A stretch of 8,515 bases of DNA from Acidobacteriaceae bacterium (GTDB taxonomy: Bacteria; Acidobacteriota; Terriglobia; Terriglobales; Acidobacteriaceae), in assembly GCA_003154055.1 (NCBI GenBank), contig PMCH01000181.1:2815-11329 (forward strand), given 5' to 3'. Positions 6,252 through 8,515 of the stretch are shown one piece after another. The number at the start of each line of letters is the position of its first letter. Position 1 is the stretch's first letter. The position numbers and the translations under genes are program-made. The notes beneath the pieces are model-generated. The model saw nothing but the letters and a program-made list of their open reading frames with translations, had not been told where the DNA came from and searched no databases.

Positions 6252-7107
6252 GATCACGCCCACACTCCCGGCGACAGAGAACGTTTATCTGCCGAAGGTG
6301 GCGGTGCTCGACCGAGTGGTCAGCGAGATCGCGGAGGTAAAGACGTTCTGCTGGCACTTTGAAGATCCCGCCGAGCAGCGCGCTTTCAAGCGCTTCCGTC
6401 CCGGCCAGTTTGCGCAGGTGTCACTGTTTGGCGTGGGCGAGTTTCCCACTTCCCTGCCGCCCAGCCCGACGGAGGATGAGACTTTCTTCACGGTTCGACA
6501 GGTCGGCAGTTGCACCTCTGCGCTCCACCAGCTCAAACCGGGCGACAAGTTTGCCGTCCGCGGACCCTATGGCAACGGCTTCCCGATGGAAGAGTATTAC
6601 GGCAAGAACCTGGTATTCGTGGCCGGGGGCATCGGGCTAATTCCGCTGCGATCCGCCATCGTGTACGCGCTGGCGAACCGCGACAAATACGAACGCATCC
6701 AGATTTTTCACGGCGCAAAGACACCGAAAGAACTGATGTATGTGCAGAAACTGCTCGAATGGGAGCGGACGCCCGGCGTGGAGTGCCACCTTACCGTGGA
6801 TCGTACCGCTGACGACTGGACCGGCAACGTTGGCGTCGTCGGCAGCCTTTTCAAAAAGCCCGATGTGAAGGTTCCGGTGGAGAACACAGTGGCCTTCGTC
6901 TGTGGGCCACCGATCATGTTCCGGTTCGTGATTCAGGACTTGCTGGGAATGGGCTTTCAGGAACGCAACATTGTTTCGACGCTCGAGCGATACATGAAGT
7001 GCGGAGTCGGCAAATGCGGGCACTGCTGCATCGGTGTGGCCTACGTGTGCGTGGACGGCCCCGTGTTCACCTATGAACAGATCAAGAAGCTCGGGGAGGA
7101 CATCTGA
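6232..7107 (+). CDS. Sulfhydrogenase gamma / AsrB-like FAD, NAD(P)H and [2Fe-2S] subunit
   Basis: This 291-residue member of the ferredoxin-NADP reductase superfamily is of the HydG/AsrB type. The FAD domain (about 20-120) shows RPGQF at 56-60, a GE-x-P segment at 69-72, and RGPYGNGFP at 110-118. The NAD(P)-binding domain (about 124-240) shows AGGIGLIPLR at 131-140 and CGPPIMF at 224-230. A C-terminal [2Fe-2S] site uses Cys257, Cys262, Cys265 and Cys273, followed by VDGPVF. Hydride exchange with NADH or NADPH at FAD and electron transfer to the preceding 4Fe-4S protein is the known job of the family; which nucleotide is used cannot be told from sequence alone. The segment usually reading S-I-S-S after GE-x-P is SLPP here, a small deviation near FAD. 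ATG at 6232 has GGAGG nine bases upstream inside the preceding gene. The stop overlaps the next start (TGATG). Confidence 0.92.
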   Translation: MNPSATEITPTLPATENVYLPKVAVLDRVVSEIAEVKTFCWHFEDPAEQRAFKRFRPGQFAQVSLFGVGEFPTSLPPSPTEDETFFTVRQVGSCTSALHQLKPGDKFAVRGPYGNGFPMEEYYGKNLVFVAGGIGLIPLRSAIVYALANRDKYERIQIFHGAKTPKELMYVQKLLEWERTPGVECHLTVDRTADDWTGNVGVVGSLFKKPDVKVPVENTVAFVCGPPIMFRFVIQDLLGMGFQERNIVSTLERYMKCGVGKCGHCCIGVAYVCVDGPVFTYEQIKKLGEDI

Positions 7108-7670
7108 TGCGGCTCACGGGGGATCTCCGCGAGCAACTCCAGCATTGCCTGCAGGGTCGCACCTGCCTGATCGCGCTTGGAAACGCCGACTACAGCGACG
7201 ATGGTTTCGGCGTCCGCCTGGGAGAAGAACTGCTGAGAGCGGGCCTGCCGGATGTGGTCATCGCGGAGACTACGCCCGACCGTTGCATCGGCAGCGTCGC
7301 GGAGCAGGGATTCGACCATATTCTCTTTCTCGATGCGGTTGAATTCGAAGGTGCGCCCGGTTCGGTAGTCCTTCTGAATGCCCAGGAAATGGCAGCCCGC
7401 TACCCGCAAGTCTCGACTCACAGGATTTCCGTGGGCGTGCTGGCGAGATGGGTTGAAACCAGCGCGAGAACGAGAGTGTGGCTGCTGGGGGTCCAGCCGG
7501 AATCGCTGAAAGCCGGACAGCAGCTCACCCCAACCATGTTCGCAACGCTTGAGCTCCTTCGCGACCTGTTGATCGGCCTGAAACCCGGCACAAGCCACGT
7601 AGCAGATGCCCCTCCAACTGAGCGGGACGCGGCAGTTAGCAGCCAAGAGGACGCGGAAGTGACCGTATGA
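7107..7670 (+). CDS. [NiFe] hydrogenase maturation endopeptidase (HycI/HybD family)
   Basis: This 187-residue member of the HycI/HybD/HoxM protease family removes the C-terminal peptide of a hydrogenase large subunit once nickel is inserted. The opening motif LGNADYSDDGFG is at 24-35, with Asp32 at the position of the metal-sensing Glu16/Asp16 of HybD/HycI. The other two expected metal ligands are Asp76 (in FLDAVEF) and His105 (in STHRI). GVQPESL, with the usual LTPTM further on, matches the GIQP segment of the family. Residues about 160-187 form a polar tail beyond the usual end and may be disordered. The ATG shares one base with the upstream stop, and GGAGGA lies six bases before it. Its place inside the operon implies that a hydrogenase large subunit with a cleavable tail is encoded downstream, since each protease normally serves its own operon's enzyme. 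Confidence 0.92.
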   Translation: MRLTGDLREQLQHCLQGRTCLIALGNADYSDDGFGVRLGEELLRAGLPDVVIAETTPDRCIGSVAEQGFDHILFLDAVEFEGAPGSVVLLNAQEMAARYPQVSTHRISVGVLARWVETSARTRVWLLGVQPESLKAGQQLTPTMFATLELLRDLLIGLKPGTSHVADAPPTERDAAVSSQEDAEVTV

Positions 7671-8515
7671 TGACGCCGGAACAGGCCGTCCTCGTCTCTA
7701 TCTTCACCTGCATTGCGGGCGCGGTGCTGACGCTGCTGGTATCGCGCAGCAAGATGCTGGCGGGATGGCTTGCATTTCTAATCACGGCGGCCACTGCCGT
7801 CATCATCCTCTCGGCGGTGGTCGAGGTATTGACCGCCGGCCCGTCGGCGCATCCCGCGGCCTTCTGGGCCATGCCGAAGTTCGGCTTCGCCCTCCGCATC
7901 TACGTGGACGGCCTGACTGCGGTGTTCCTGCTGCTGGCTGCCGTGATCGCGGTGCCAGCCTCTTTCTATTCGATCATTTATATGCGGCACTATCAGGATT
8001 ACGGGGTGGCACGCTACTACCCGTACTTCCTGCTCTTCCTCGCCGCCATGTACGGACTGCTCTCGACCACCGACATGATGTGGTTCTTCTTCATTTTCTG
8101 GCAGCTGATGACCTTGCCGGGCTATGCGTTGATTCGCTTCGAGTACCGGAAACGGGAGAACGTCAGGGCTGCCAACAAGTACCTCATCATGATGCAGATT
8201 GCCTGCGCCGCGACCATGGTGGGCGCCGAACTGCTCGCCATCACTGGAAAGAGCGTCAGCGGCAGCGCCAACCTGAAGTATGACTTCGACACCGTGAGCG
8301 CGAATCTGCCGCTGCTGCTGAGTACGCGGCCGGGCACCACGGCGCTGGCGTTTGGCCTGTTCCTGGTGGGCTTCGGAATCAAGATGGGTATGTGGCCCTT
8401 CGGCCAGGTCTGGCTCCCGGATGCACACCCGGCCGCGCCGTCGCCGGTGAGCGCCATGTTGTCCGGCGTCATGATCAAGACCGGCGTGTATGGCCTGATG
8501 CGCTATTTCCTCTGG
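7667..8515 (+). CDS. HyfB/HycC/NuoL-type membrane antiporter-like subunit (N-terminal part)
   Basis: 283 codons stay open to the window end; the family usually has 500-670 residues, so the C-terminal part is missing. The protein is a polytopic membrane protein of the proton-translocating NuoL/M/N-HyfB superfamily. Hydrophobic segments lie at about 7-26, 31-55, 82-106, 118-133, 135-156, 171-193, 224-245 and 258-280. The signature running from GFGIKMG to WLPDAHPAAPSPVSAMLSG (235-267), then VMIKTGVYGLMRY, is characteristic and closest to the hydrogenase-4 (HyfB/HycC) and Mbh/Mnh types. The TM7 lysine is Lys239 and the next lysine Lys271. The TM5 motif normally read as FWE-L-M is FWQLM here, so the proton-channel glutamate is Gln146. 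The histidine in P-L/F-H before WLP is Gly246. The start is ATG at 7667 (ATGATG), overlapping the previous stop as ATGA, with GGAAG seven bases upstream. Inferred role: membrane arm anchoring a group 4 hydrogenase. Confidence 0.88.
   Translation, partial: MMTPEQAVLVSIFTCIAGAVLTLLVSRSKMLAGWLAFLITAATAVIILSAVVEVLTAGPSAHPAAFWAMPKFGFALRIYVDGLTAVFLLLAAVIAVPASFYSIIYMRHYQDYGVARYYPYFLLFLAAMYGLLSTTDMMWFFFIFWQLMTLPGYALIRFEYRKRENVRAANKYLIMMQIACAATMVGAELLAITGKSVSGSANLKYDFDTVSANLPLLLSTRPGTTALAFGLFLVGFGIKMGMWPFGQVWLPDAHPAAPSPVSAMLSGVMIKTGVYGLMRYFLW

Noticed and set aside
4917..6263. Long minus-strand open frame (448 codons) opposite the beta-like subunit gene
   Set aside because: Antisense shadow: it spans the junction of two well-supported plus-strand genes and has no family resemblance.
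1..8515. CRISPR array, tRNA/rRNA gene, insertion sequence or phage attachment site
   Set aside because: No regularly spaced repeats, cloverleaf sequence, transposase or terminal inverted repeats were seen in either strand.

Overview
The window looks like part of the chromosome of a GC-rich bacterium. Acidobacteriota is my best guess: it has a DUF2934 gene, a family common in that phylum, and a composite energy-conserving hydrogenase locus. This placement is inference, because the window holds no rRNA or other phylogenetic marker.

Layout. Positions 1-293 (minus strand) hold the start of hypF, the carbamoyltransferase that begins synthesis of the CN/CO ligands of [NiFe] hydrogenases; the gene runs off the left edge. 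Divergent from it, at 429-1598, is a complete HI0933/YhiN-family flavoprotein. Convergent with that gene is a small GAF-domain protein (1666-2235, minus). A mainly non-coding stretch follows, then an 86-codon DUF2934 gene (2531-2791) and a further 344 bp leader without a credible gene.

From 3136 to the right edge there is one tightly packed plus-strand operon with start/stop overlaps at every junction. In order it encodes: (1) a formate-dehydrogenase-H-like molybdopterin oxidoreductase; (2) a sulfhydrogenase beta-like protein with two 4Fe-4S clusters; (3) a sulfhydrogenase gamma-like FAD/NAD(P)H/[2Fe-2S] protein; (4) a HycI/HybD-family hydrogenase maturation endopeptidase; (5) the N-terminal 283 residues of a HyfB/HycC/NuoL-type membrane antiporter-like subunit, cut off by the window end.

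How they may work together. The order resembles a formate hydrogenlyase locus (FdhF-like plus Hyc/Hyf membrane arm), but the usual HycB-type linker is replaced by the NAD(P)H-reactive diaphorase pair of soluble group 3 sulfhydrogenases. The inferred product is a membrane-bound group 4 [NiFe] hydrogenase able to exchange electrons with NAD(P)H. The hydrogenase large and small subunits should lie just right of the window.

Two sequence details make the locus unusual. The FdhF-like subunit has Tyr-Ser where formate dehydrogenases have the Mo-ligand Sec/Cys followed by His, and it differs at several other cofactor-site positions. The HyfB-like subunit has Gln where the TM5 proton-channel Glu is expected. 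The system may therefore not be a formate hydrogenlyase, and its FdhF-like subunit may have another substrate or serve only as an electron-transfer or structural part.
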